Origin: Sycon ciliatum
Taxonomy: Eukaryota > Porifera > Calcarea > Leucosolenida > Sycettidae
Length of the DNA stretch: 64,000 bases
Assembly (NCBI RefSeq): GCF_964019385.1
Contig: NC_088654.1
Location: 21,013,375-21,077,374 of the forward strand
Direction of reading: 5' to 3'
Below, piece by piece: positions 23,742-34,560 of the stretch. Numbering within the stretch: position 1 is the stretch's first letter; each line of letters opens with the position of its first letter. Below the pieces are notes generated by a model. That model did not search any database and was not told where the DNA came from. It was given only the letters and a program-made list of their open reading frames with translations. A program made the position numbers and the translations under genes.

Positions 23742-24042
23742 ACGTAAAATTTGACGTGTTTTACGTGAGTTGACTGTCCCGCACGTAAGTTCATGACGTG
23801 AGTTTTTGGAAGTTTCGCTTGGTTATCCCGACCGAATTTGTGTGAGTTTCCGGAATTTCATCGAGATTAATCGAGTTTGTTGGAAGATTTGATATTTGTG
23901 CGAACTAAACCCAAATCCTGCCAGGCAAAATTTCACGTCACGTCACACGTGTAACTTAACCTCTAAAAATTACACGTAACGTGAGATTTGCACCGCGTTT
24001 TGAAAAAGGGCAAAAAACGTGTAACTTAACCTCTCTGATACC

Positions 24043-26429
24043 GGGAGGCCGAGGTGACACGGGCACACATTCAGGCGGGCGAGCTTTGCCTCAGGTCACT
24101 TTTCTGTGGAGCGCTGTGTCCCGGGAAACGTCACGAACTGTCGTACTTCGCGTACCATTTATCGTAGCATTTCGTAGCATTTTTCAAAAAAATTCATGGG
24201 ACGACTTGAAGAGAGTGGCAGAATGCTGTCAAGAAGTTTTCGAGCAGTACTTTTTGAAGTTTGTTTTGACGATGTAGGGAACGAATCCATCAGTCTTTGC
24301 TGAGTGATGAGGATGAATCCTACGAAGGATATCAAGTAGCAGCTGTACCTTCAGTGTGTCCAGTATTTACGTGGGCGGCTTGTAAGAGTGAAATTTTCTT
24401 CCTATTTTATTTGTATTACATTTAGTTATTCACGTCGTTTCTAGGGGAATAGATAATGTTGACTCAAGTTTTAGTCACAATGAACAACATGTTTCAGGTA
24501 TGGCTGACCCGTCTCAAGATAGTAAGGCTATTCCGAATCCAGATGCTATAGTCGTCAGAGAGAAACACAAAATAAAATAAATTCTGCAGGGGCAGCTATT
24601 CGCAAATGTCACTATGACGCAAGTCTGTGTCAAGCAGGGAGTAGCACAATGGTACAATGGCACTGTGCTACTCCCTGCTACAAAGCCTGAGATGTTACGC
24701 GTTAACAGGAACTGGTGTTGATGATAAAGGCAGTGTGGAATTATGTACAATGTTACTGGTGCAAGTGACCATGCCGTGTAAGTCATGTATGCAGGTAATC
24801 AGACCAAGCGCAAAAGGATAAAGATAGCCTGCTTACGTAATTTTCCTAGTACGTGTGCTTATTATAGATACTTTGTGTGACTACTAGTTGTATGTGTCTG
24901 CATATTACTATACGTATTAGTACGTAATTGCTTTTACTACAATTTGTACTTTGTGGGGAGCTGCGTGACGATGAACTAGATATCAGGGAGTATAGTCCGC
25001 AGTCCAAGTGCTCAAAATGTAGCCCTAAAAAAATTCCGTTCGCCACGACGGGGCACCAAGGTTTGATGTGGGGGCCTGAAAGAGGACCCCTTGAGGTACC
25101 CAAAACAGTCGAGAACTGCTTCTAGATCTGGGGCGCTCTCTCGATAGAGGCGAATTTCTTCGGGGCAAATCCATGCACAAGTTTCGCGGAGCGTAAGTTT
25201 GAGCATGCATCAAACCCACTCAAAAGTTCAAATTTGAAATCTCGCACACTTGGAGTGCCACGTGGTGGGCTTCAGATGTAAAAACATATTCCTGGACGGT
25301 ACGAGTAGACTACTCTGTAGTATTTAGGTTCTAGGTCGATCGGGTGTGCCTCGCCTATGCCATGGTTTCACGTATTTTGGCAATACCAACTGCAGTGATG
25401 AGCTCCTGCCGTCGTGCCGAGTGCTGGCCGGCCTGGTACATGGTGCTATCTCCTCTGACTGTACCGGAACCCGAAACGAATAGAACTCTGAAGTGTATTC
25501 ACACAATGCCAAGTGCCAAATATTCTGACAGCCTGCACGGCATCCGAGGAGTCCGCAGTTCGATGGACAGGACTCATCAATCGCTACGAGCCCCTGTTGT
25601 TGAACCAGAAGAAACAATATGCCTGTTTTGTGGCACGCTGAAACAAATAAGCGAGCTGTACAACCAAGCAGGCGACATCTCACCTCGTGACAGTGGAAGC
25701 AGAAAAGAAATAATTGCTAGGAACGCTGCTGCCACACGACAAGATCAAAGGATTATGGCAGCAATCAGTTCAGCGAATCTGATCGCTAGAGAGGTACACT
25801 CCCATAAGTCTTGCTAGCATTCATGCACTTATGCAGATACTCTCGCTAGGATTGTAGCAAGCAGACAAAAGACGCACTTGCAGACCTCACTGCCTCATCG
25901 AATTCCTCGGAGGATGATTTCTTCTCTGCTGTAGGCAGTGAACTACTTGATGACTGTGTTCAGGGGCGTAGCCAGGATAGTGATCAAGGTGGTTTCCTCG
26001 ACGTTCCCACACAAAAGAGCATGCCTTCATTGTGGTCCTTTCATGTCGGCCGATATTTATATATTTTGTTATTACACAGACAGAAGAACGTGCAGTTGCT
26101 GCTTCGTAACTCTGAGTTTCATGAACTGAATCAATCCGATCAGACGAACATTGATACTGACCTTGGCCTGAGAGTGCTACTAATACTAAGTCCGCTGCGC
26201 TTGCCACATTCATGGTATATATCAGTACTCTCAGGGCAGGGTCAGTATCAATCTTCGTCTGATGATCGATTTAGTTCGTGAAACTGAGAGTTACGAAACC
26301 GCAACTGCTCGTTCTTCAGTCTGTGTATTCCGCTCTTTGCCTTCGGCAAATTGAGCCGTCTACGGACAGTGGATGAATGTCACATGGTATATTTTGAATA
26401 TATTTGGAATGTTATATTACATTACACAA
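24043..26429. other. Interior of the 20255-27825 repeat element, weakly coding
   Basis: No intact gene. It contains a perfect hairpin of hAT ends (gcagggagtagcacaatg...) at 24634-24680 and scattered open frames, the best being 25596-25817. Confidence 0.4.
25596..25817 (+). CDS. Zinc-motif fragment (CxxC ... HxxxC)
   Basis: The downstream part of a longer open frame reads ETICLFCG, a basic helix region, then ANLIAREVHSHKSC. The layout CxxC...HxxxC resembles an uncharacterised zinc domain found in many invertebrate transposon-derived proteins. Upstream of it there is no family signal. Probably an exon of a decayed element gene. Confidence 0.3.
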   Translation, partial: VVEPEETICLFCGTLKQISELYNQAGDISPRDSGSRKEIIARNAAATRQDQRIMAAISSANLIAREVHSHKSC

Positions 26430-26745
26430 AAGCACACGCATGTGCGCGCACACACACACACTCACGCAAGTGCGCGCACACACACACACTCACGCGCATG
26501 CGCGCGCACACACACTCAGTGTCACGCGCGTGCGCGCGCACACACACGCGCGTGCACCCACACACGCGCGTGCACCCACACACACAATAATAATAATGTC
26601 TGTCTCTCACGCGCGTGCGCGCAAACACACTCACGTGCGCGCACGGGCGCGCGCACGCACACACTCACGCTCGTGCGCGCACACTCACACGCGTGCGCAC
26701 GCACACACACACTCACGCGCTTGCACGCATACACACAATAATAAT
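26430..26745. repeat. Compound CA/CGCG microsatellite with a duplicated block
   Basis: Alternating (CA)n and CGCGTGCGCG tracts. The block cacaataataataatgtctg occurs twice (about 26582 and 26736), so the region is itself duplicated. Strong Z-DNA-prone alternating purine-pyrimidine sequence. Confidence 0.9.
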
Positions 26746-27639
26746 AATGTCTGGCTCTCATCTGCATCCGTACTGAGAAAACCCAACGAGTTCCCGAATA
26801 GGTGTACACCGTTGCCGGTATGTGGACTATCTTCTCTCCTTGAACTGCGGGTCATTGCGTGATGTAGCTTATCAGCAGTACATACTGTGTGTTCATACAG
26901 GAAAAAAAACATGCCAGCTAGAGGCGCTGGCGCTGCAAACAGTCCTTCCTATAACCTTGGGGCGGTGGCAGTGGTCGTAGCTCAACAGTGAGTCACTACG
27001 ACCGATGGTACAGCCGCTCTTGATCTTCTTCCTGTAAAATCAAGAACAACAATCGCAGACAGGTTCATCGATCGCACGCAGCATAGCCTAGGGAAACAGG
27101 AGATCTACTGCCGTCCACCTCATCAGGCCGGTTTCGGAAAGCTTCACATTTCGTAGTGATGTAGTCCAAAACAATTCTACAAATGCTTTGGAAAAGAAAG
27201 AACTACATACAGGAGCTAGTGTTTTTGAAATATTGCACTCACCTCCGCTTTTCGACTGACACTTCACAGTGTGGCGTGCGAAAAAGGACGCACCACAGTT
27301 TCATCCACCAGCGTCCGCATCGGATGAGTGCCATAATATTCCTCCTGAAAATCCTCCTCTGCCAAATGGCTGGAACACACGCGAAGGATTTACATTGTAG
27401 TCCCTAAATTGTCAAGCAAATAATTATGTCGCTTGATAGCTGCTATGGTGCACTGCTCGGCCTGTGCCAAGCACAATCATTCAGAAATTGGTGCAGGTTC
27501 ATCCCAGGGGGGTTACCAGTAAGATTATAGTAGCCAACAACACAGCCAGAAGCCATGATGACACAAATACCCTCTTCTTCCATGGACAAACAGAAAGAAG
27601 ATGCGAAATCCCAGTGTTTCTGGATCTGGCCAAAGGATC
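26746..27639. other. Intergenic, nothing recognised
   Basis: Unique-looking sequence without a supportable gene, RNA or repeat. Confidence 0.5.
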
Positions 27640-27825
27640 ACCAAGTCTCAATGACGTCACGGGTTTGTGACGTCACGGCACGGACCCGAAAAGGACAATT
27701 GCAAACTGATCAAGAACGTTCGGTCGGATCGAAGTGGGACCTTCACCATGTTCACCATTCGACTCAGCGTCCAAAACTCTACGGACCATGAAGTTTTGAT
27801 TTTTGGGTGTAGTTCCCCTTTAATG
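27640..27825 (-). repeat. Right terminal repeat of the element starting at 20255
   Basis: Reverse complement of 20255-20400. It ends ...GGTGTAGTTCCCCTTTAA, again with TTAA at the boundary. Confidence 0.7.
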
Positions 27826-27830
27826 GTTTT

Positions 27831-28301
27831 GAACACTCGTTCCACCAACTATACCACTTTCAATAAATCGTGACGCCATTTTGTTTTAACACGCATACGG
27901 TCCACTGCGCCACCAAAAAAAGGCAGTTTTTGTATGTAACTCCGCCGTGCTTTGGAGTATCAGACCGGTTGAAGTATGTACGGAAAGCTAGCTGGGAGTC
28001 TCAGCAGTGCGCTAGTGTACATACCAGCGCTGTGTAATATTATGAGGCACACTCACCCCGCAACGATCGAAAAATGACGTCACGTCAAGATTCACTTATG
28101 CACATGACAGGTACATGACAGCCTGCCACTCTGACGCACTATACTCGATTTGCTGTGTGATGCCCCTTTCGCATCTGACAGCTCATATAGTCTGTCTCAT
28201 TTTGCCCTGAGATGTTTTGATGCATAGTGATTATGGCGCTCATCATTCGCTCCCTTGTCACTGGACAGTTCTCCGTTAACATTTAACGGAGAATTGACAG
28301 G
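27831..28301. other. Intergenic, nothing recognised
   Basis: No gene. A small palindrome (CTCCGTTAA-ca-TTTAACGGAG) sits at about 28271-28291, next to the palindromic element. Confidence 0.5.
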
Positions 28302-28302
28302 G

Positions 28303-28752
28303 CTAAAAGTAGTATGTAAAAAGCGGGTTCTGGCGCATTTTTTGACCTTTGACCTTTGGGCCAAATAAGGCAGACTGTGTTGGGCGCGCTTGGTCTGGCC
28401 CCGGGACTAGTAGTATGTGGCTAGCGCAACACAGAGAAGGCCTGATGCTGAAATCAACACCCCAATGCGATGGAGAATAGTCACGGAGTACCAGCAACTC
28501 CTGGGCGATCGTTCTCGAGTGCCTCCTGGCGGATTGAAACCACTGCAATCGCTGTTTCCTTCGCAGAATTTCAGTAAACTCGTCATCCAGAAATTCGTGC
28601 AGAAAGCACCAGCATCGCGCCGTCCAGTTTGCTGATCTCTCTCGCAGTCGTTCACGATGTGGCGGTTCACGAATCAAGATTACAGAATGGATCGCCGAGA
28701 AGTAGTTGATCGAAATAAATAACCACCCCTCAGGTCCCCTTTCAGGCGACAA
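28303..28752 (-). CDS. Hypothetical 149-aa frame at the palindrome terminus
   Basis: Open frame reading outward through the element end and across the target duplication. Its right-arm counterpart (39227 onward) is broken by the LINE insertion. I see no domain. Because it crosses the element boundary I doubt it is a gene. Confidence 0.15.
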   Translation of the reverse strand: MSPERGPEGWLFISINYFSAIHSVILIREPPHRERLRERSANWTARCWCFLHEFLDDEFTEILRRKQRLQWFQSARRHSRTIAQELLVLRDYSPSHWGVDFSIRPSLCCASHILLVPGPDQARPTQSALFGPKVKGQKMRQNPLFTYYF

Positions 28753-29290
28753 CCTGGCTGGAAAACTGAAGCGCAGAAAGGGTGAATTGTTCTGCTGATA
28801 CGGTGCGTGAATGGTGCGGAGTTCTCGGAGCCGCGATCACGATGCGTCATCGCTACATCAAGCTAATGCTAGTAAAGCTCCGTCACAAGATCTCCCGTCT
28901 CCGGCTCCGGGGCCAGTGGATTCGTAAAAGTATTTAGAACTACTACTACTAAACAGGGAAGAGCACGCATGGTTAGACATGTGTTGACATAATGTCGATA
29001 CAGATCTGATTCAGTACGCGCCACCCGTAAGGCTGGAAAACTGAAGCGCAGAAAGGGTGAACTGTTCTGCGGATACGGTGCGTGAATGGTGCGGAGTTCT
29101 CGGAGCCGCGATCGCGATGCGTCATCGCTACATCAAGCTTATGCTAAAGATCCGTCACAAGATATCCCGTCTCCGGCTCCGAGGCCAGTGCCGGCAGTGG
29201 ATTCGTAAAAGTTACTAAAGAGGGAAGAGCACGCATGGTTGTGTCGACATGTCATGTCGACACAGATCTGATTCAGTACGCGCGCGGCAC
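28752..29290. repeat. Direct duplication of about 270 bp in the left arm
   Basis: Two copies starting near 28758 and 29034, with the shared phrases ctgaagcgcagaaagggtga and cagatctgattcagtacgcg. The mirror pair is in the right arm (38695-39230). Confidence 0.85.
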
Positions 29291-29899
29291 ACGGTGATGA
29301 GAAGTGATTTTTTAAGCGTGGTGGTGCCGCCCCATTTGAATTGAAGGTGTCGTGGGAGCGTCAGGCGAAAACACCTACAGCCACCATTCTGGCACGAGGA
29401 GGAGGCGAAGCCGATCGTCCAAATCGTGCCGATGGAGTGTAAAAATCAAGGAAGCGCAGCGTAGCTTGGAGGAGATGAAAAAAATGTCGACGTTTTGCAG
29501 GGGGACGCACTTGCAGATGCGCCCTGGGACACCAGCAGCGATGAAAACTATAAGGTCAGGCCACACAGTTGTTATCTATCTACCGTCTCTTGGTTGATTT
29601 TTTAGTACAGGTGCTCCTTTGTACATATGCTTGAGTTTTGAAGTGAAGCGCACATTTTAATAAGTCGGACCAAGTAGAATACTGGATATGGGGATCATAA
29701 ACATAATAATGAAGATGTTGGTGTTTTTTCCGTGACCCACTCCACCCCTCCTCCCGTTCCACCTCGCCATGCAATTTTTTCGAAAATGGGCATGCTCACA
29801 CACGTCACAAAGGTCAGTTCTTGATAGATACGATACATATTACAAAGAATGATCATAATGGAACGAACACTGAAGATCGCAATGGAGAGGAGGAGGAGG

Positions 29900-30035
29900 A
29901 AGGTAGTATTTTACTTTATAAAATTCAGTGTCTTTCCCTCAAACCAGTGAAAATTCAGTTCTTGTTGCGTAGGTAGTATTTACTATATAAAATTCAGTGT
30001 CTATCCCTTAAACCAGGGAAAATTCAGTTCTTGTT
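29900..30035. repeat. Two-copy tandem repeat of about 65 bp
   Basis: Units share ggtagtatt...ataaaattcagtgtct and end aaaattcagttcttgttg. Mirrored in the right arm at about 37945-38080. Confidence 0.8.
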
Positions 30036-30241
30036 GACATCATCATGATTTCATCAAGCTCAGGTATCAGATGAGAGACTACAAAGTTTACTCTTCGAAT
30101 AAAATGTACATGTGAGGATGGATTAACCCATGACCTCTTCCGTGACACACAGTACGAGGTGGAGTTATCGGACGCTCTGATGTACACTAATGCCCCTAAT
30201 GGTTCCAGATAAGTAAGCAGACTTACTCTGAACTAAAAATG

Positions 30242-31027
30242 TTACATGCACACTACCTTCCTCTTCTCCATTGCAATGGTGACAACAGGGTTCAAATCAT
30301 CATAGTCGGCCTCATGACGCGTGCGTTTGGTCTTCGACTCGTCACGAAAGCTGCGATCACGCACTGTGCAGGTGCCGTCTGCGGCCACATCGATGGTGTT
30401 CATCTCGACGTTGACCTTCGTGATGCTTGTGGGCACGGCCTTCAGTTTCATCAGGGGCGACTCCACGAGTTTTAAATCCGACAAACGAATGCAGATGCTG
30501 ACGTTGATCATGTTGATGATTCTCATAAATTCAGGAACGTCGATTTCTTCTGTTTCTTGAAATATGTTCTGGTTGCGTATCGTAATTCTCTCATCAACAT
30601 ACTGGGTGGCCCGGACGTAATTCTCCTTGGGTTCCAGCATGAGATGCAATAGCACGGAATCATCGGCTTCGCTGAGATCACCGAAGTCGGTTACATCAAC
30701 ATCTTGTGGTAGGAGAATCGGACATTGGCCAGCATCAAACTTGCCGTTACTGATTCGAATCAGAAACTCCCCAATGGCGCTTGGTGTCATATCTTGACGA
30801 CTAGCCAGTCCATCGTCAAGAATATCCTCCAACTCGTGCCTCGGTATGAAGCACTGTATTTTCCTGATCTCAATCTGCCGCTCTGATGACACACGGAATA
30901 AAAGGAATACATTCCAGTATAATGGCTGCTGGGGTTGGTGTGAGGGCAGGTCCTCATCAACCGGCGGGATAAACGGCGTGTCAGTTGTCAACCAACGGAT
31001 TGGTGTGCTACATCTGGAGCTACTCAT
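30242..31027 (-). CDS. Unknown 261-aa protein of the palindromic element (left-arm copy)
   Basis: Intact frame from ATG 31027 and the longest in the arm. Composition is mixed alpha/beta: an N-terminal Ser/Pro-rich leader, a YWNVFLLFRVSSE strand, acidic helices, VSICIRLSDLKLVE, and a basic C-terminal KTKRTRHE. I do not recognise a family. Given the flanking PolB remnants it is probably a cargo or structural gene of a Polinton relative distinct from the one at 42991. The right-arm copy is frameshifted. No promoter is evident. Confidence 0.5.
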   Translation of the reverse strand: MSSSRCSTPIRWLTTDTPFIPPVDEDLPSHQPQQPLYWNVFLLFRVSSERQIEIRKIQCFIPRHELEDILDDGLASRQDMTPSAIGEFLIRISNGKFDAGQCPILLPQDVDVTDFGDLSEADDSVLLHLMLEPKENYVRATQYVDERITIRNQNIFQETEEIDVPEFMRIINMINVSICIRLSDLKLVESPLMKLKAVPTSITKVNVEMNTIDVAADGTCTVRDRSFRDESKTKRTRHEADYDDLNPVVTIAMEKRKVVCM

Positions 31028-31731
31028 TCTGGTTGATAAAGAGACTACAGTTGAATGAGTGACTAATCCTCTATGTATTCGGTTATAATGTCAATAGATT
31101 GATGAGGTTAAAGGTCATGCTGAATGTAGGTGACGACCTAGGAGAACACGGTGAAAACGGTGGGTGCCAAAACCAAAAAGTTGCTCGCGGCATGCCGTGT
31201 CTTTTTTGTTGTTGTTCGCATTCGGAATCTTTCGATTGGGATAAGTCAATTAGTTTTTCATCTATGTCCGTGATCGAAAGGTCCATGAGGTGTAGAATTA
31301 TTCTAGCTTTCCTCTCGTATAATTCTTTTCGACATACAACATTTCTTACTATGGGTGGACTTGCAAATGATCCCACTTACGGGCTCACCGCACCTCAGTA
31401 AGTGGGTGAGGACAAGGTGCAGAAAAAGGATCGACGGCATATCAGGGTATCCGTCCTGGGACCGTCTGAGGCATCGAATCAACAACCCATCATTGCGCGA
31501 AATCCCGCATCTACATGTATGAGCGACATCCACATAAACTGCTGGGACCATGGTTGTGTACTCGAATCTCATTCTGACCACCCTTTTTTCTTTTTTTCTT
31601 TTTTTCTTTTTGATCGAGCATTCTTCAAGTAAAGTTCAGTAGACAGTCGATCAACGTGGCCGTGGCCGATGCCCGAGGACAAATATTTAATGAGTCTAGC
31701 TGGAGTTTTTGCGCGGTACAGGATGACCAGA

Positions 31732-32420
31732 CAATGACATGACTGGATTATCCCATGAGTACGAGGGGTATAAGGCCGGATATTTTCACCAGTGTGTCAG
31801 CACGAGGGAAAATATAAGGGACACGGTATACACAGAGTAGATCTACGAATGTTGTAATCCATTTATCCCATGGTACGAAACGATTTGGGCCATTTCAGCC
31901 AATCAGCAACCGTTCTGAGCAGGGAGTTGTATTGTACTACTCCCTGGTTCTGAGCGGGGGTATATAGAGCGATATACCCCGCCGGGGTCAACAATATACC
32001 CCGCTGGGGTCACTGGGTCAATAATATACCCCACTGGGGTCGCGAATATTCCCCGGATCACGCCAATAAGGGAGATTTTAGTGCTTGTCACGCTGTATCT
32101 GGGACAATACATGGGATAAATGGATTATACCATTCGTACTCTGTGTATACCGTGTTCCTTATATTTTCCCTCGTGCTAACGCACTCATGAAATATTTGGT
32201 GGTATACCCCTCGTACTCATGGGATAATCCATACTTATCCCATGTACTGTCCCAAAGAGAGCATGACCAGCACTAAAATCTCCCTTATTTACTCTCTGGC
32301 GTGACCCGGGGAATATTCGTGACCCGAGCGGGGAATATCGCTCTATATTCCCCTGCTCAGAACGGTCGCTTATTGGCTGAAATGGCCCAAATCGTTTCGT
32401 ACCATGGGATAAATAAAAAA
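31732..32420. repeat. Nested imperfect palindrome with ATATACCCC repeats
   Basis: A second-order inverted repeat within the arm: segments such as gattatcccatgagtacgag and catggtacgaaacgatttgg recur inverted across about 690 bp. The centre-left part holds three tandem units of the form ATATACCCCGCxGGGGTCA. Mirrored at about 35585-36245. Confidence 0.8.
31920..31946. mobile_element. Minimal 27-bp hAT remnant
   Basis: Only the two CAGGGAGT termini remain, back to back, flanked by a perfect 8-bp duplication GTTCTGAG (31912-31919 and 31947-31954). The mirrored copy is at 36046-36072. Confidence 0.75.
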
Positions 32421-33439
32421 TATAGATACATTGCGACGATCCAATCTGCACAACGTTTCGTAGTACCGCACGCACGACGGTAAGTACAATTCTTGTGATT
32501 TCAAATTGTTTGTGATCTGCATTGTCGCGGACAGGACGGATATACAGCAACAGCACGACACCCGTTATACCAGGCAGTAACCATCAGTCACCTGGATCGC
32601 GTTCTTCAGATCACACGGTAAGCGAGGCAGTGAACATGAAGAAATGAAGAATGAATGATTGAAAACTCAATTATTCAAAAATCTCAGAAATGTTGAATGT
32701 AAAAACACTAATAACAAGGAAAGTGACTTACTTCGATGGTAAAATACAAAGCGAATGTTCCTCGTATGGACCCGGTTCTTGCTGAATCAGCCACACTGTG
32801 GAACCATGTGATTGATTCTACAAGCGATGGCTACCTGCTCCTCACCGATCAGTCTCCACGACGGTGGTAAAGTCACCAAAAATACAAAATTTGAATATAT
32901 TGTACATGCATGCAATTGCAATAGAAATTTGTGATGAGTACGTCGAGTGACCATTCCAAAAATATAAAGCCACTGCGCAAGCTGTCACCCCGAAATCTCG
33001 TTCATTGGTGCCCAGGGCAACCCAGAGCTGGAAAGTGTGAGTGACGACATCAAGAGTACATGAAAACCAGAGTGTGCAGCTCGGGGCCTTTTCTACTATG
33101 CATATGGGTGTCTGTCACGGTGGAATTCCGTGATTACATCAAATTTGGCTCAGAACTGAGGTGTGAAATGGCGTAGTACATACAACTGAGCGGCAGTTGT
33201 ATAGAAAGAGACCTGCTTGAATCCTGCTTGTATGCACTACATCACTAAAATGATGTAATCACGGAATTCCCGGCACGGTGTCAGCAACCCATCCGAGTTC
33301 TACAGTCTGGTTTTCATGTACTCTTAATGGAATCCTATGCCCACCCGTTCTGCGACACTGCACCACATAATGTGTGATTTCACGGTCGGCGTACCCCATA
33401 GAAAGGGTATCAGGAGTTGCACACTCTCGGGGGTTATAT

Positions 33440-33822
33440 ACTCTATCCTGATACAGATAGTCTGGTGCTCCCCGTGGAAACTGAAAAAGTGATGATCTGT
33501 ACGCTGACATGAAGCAGGATCTTGTCATCTACAAGACATCAAACTATCCCGAGGATCATCCACTGTAGACTGCTGCGAACAAGAAGGTAGTCGGTAAGTT
33601 CAAGAATGAGTTGGGTGGTGAGCCGATCTGTGAGTTTGTGGCACTCTGCAGCAAAATGTATGCATATGAATGTGCAGGAGGCAGCAGCGGCAAACGAGCC
33701 AAGGGTATACAACGAGATGTTGTGAAGACAACCATCACGATCGCTGACTGCCGCTCATGCCCCACAGAAGAGACACAAGCCATGAGAACCATGAACGTGG
33801 TGCAGAGTCGTATCGAGAAGTG
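33440..33822 (+). pseudogene. Polinton-type DNA polymerase B, C-terminal fragment
   Basis: In shifting frames it encodes the motif C segment YPDTDSLVL, DDLYADM, the TSNYPEDHPL stretch, NKKVVGKFKNELGG, and then FVALCSKMYAY...KRAKGIQRDV. All of these align with the C-terminus of the intact PolB at 50620-50900. Stops and frame changes make it a pseudogene. It is part of the left arm, ending just before the spacer. Confidence 0.8.
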
Positions 33823-33859
33823 AAATGAAAGGTCCAACACTTCAGAGCACGGCAGCGTA

Positions 33860-34127
33860 CAGATCATCAGTTTCCATGGAGAGCACCAGAGTATCGGTAT
33901 CAGAATAGAGTAGGTGCAACGTATCGTTGTAACGCATCATGGTCCTCCAGATAGTGATTGTTGACGACCGTCCATCTGTTGGATGCCATGCGGATCACAC
34001 CCCTCTTTCCATGATCGATGAAATTGTATACGTCAATATCGTTAATCTCATCCAGCGAGACCTTGGCGACCATCAGGAGTGTGTCCCAGGCAAGTCCAGA
34101 CAGTGTAAGGTAGTTTGCAGGATTCAA
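33860..34127 (-). pseudogene. Polinton-type PolB, central fragment in the spacer
   Basis: The minus strand encodes NPANYLTLSGLAWDTLL...FIDHGKRGVIRMASNR, equivalent to DPAHYYTLPGFAWDALL of the intact polymerase. After a large internal deletion it is followed by a second motif C (YSDTDTLVL) and DDLYA. It lies between the arms, out of order with the C-terminal fragments. Confidence 0.8.
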
Positions 34128-34149
34128 TCCATAAGTGCCGTGCTCTGAA

Positions 34150-34560
34150 GTGTTGGACCTTTCATTTCACTTCTCGATACGACTCTGCACCACGTTCATG
34201 GTTCTCATGACTTGTGTCTCTTCTGTGGGACATGAGCGACAGTCAGCGATCGTGATGGTTGTCTTCACAACATCTCGTTGTATACCCTTGGCTCGTTTGC
34301 CGCTGCTGCCTCCTGCACATTCATATGCGTACATTTTGCTGCAGAGTGCCACAAACTCACAGATCGGCTCACCACCCAACTCATTCTTGAACTTTCCGAC
34401 TACCTTCTTGTTCGCAGCAGTCTACAGTGGATGATCCTCGGGATAGTTTGATGTCTTGTAGATGACAAGATCCTGCTTCATGTCAGCGTACAGATCATCA
34501 CTTTTTCAGTTTCCACGGGGAGCACCAGACTATCTGTATCAGGATAGAGTATATAACCCC
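34150..34560 (-). pseudogene. Polinton-type PolB, C-terminal fragment (right-arm copy)
   Basis: Mirror copy of 33440-33822 with a few substitutions. Not functional. Confidence 0.8.

Larger units (their letters stand above)
22207..24042. mobile_element. MITE with GAGAGGTTAAGTT ends, split by a LINE
   Basis: Inverted ends GAGAGGTTAAGTTTCACGT (about 22212) and, read inward, AGAGAGGTTAAGTTACACGT (about 24040). The sequence in between, after removal of the LINE at 22280-23737, is rich in cACGTgA-like inverted motifs and totals under 400 bp. Confidence 0.65.
31028..33430. other. Left-arm stretch without an intact gene
   Basis: Contains the nested palindrome 31732-32420 and a minimal hAT insertion. 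The rest has only short frames that are duplicated in mirror image in the right arm. No domain seen. Confidence 0.5.
28308..33850 (+). repeat. Left arm of the giant palindrome
   Basis: About 5.54 kb. Its reverse complement is matched base for base over long stretches by 34133-39448 plus 42519-42751. Confidence 0.9.

Noticed and set aside
26351..26862. His-Thr/Arg-Ala-rich frames in several phases
   Set aside because: All come from the CA/CGCG compound repeat.
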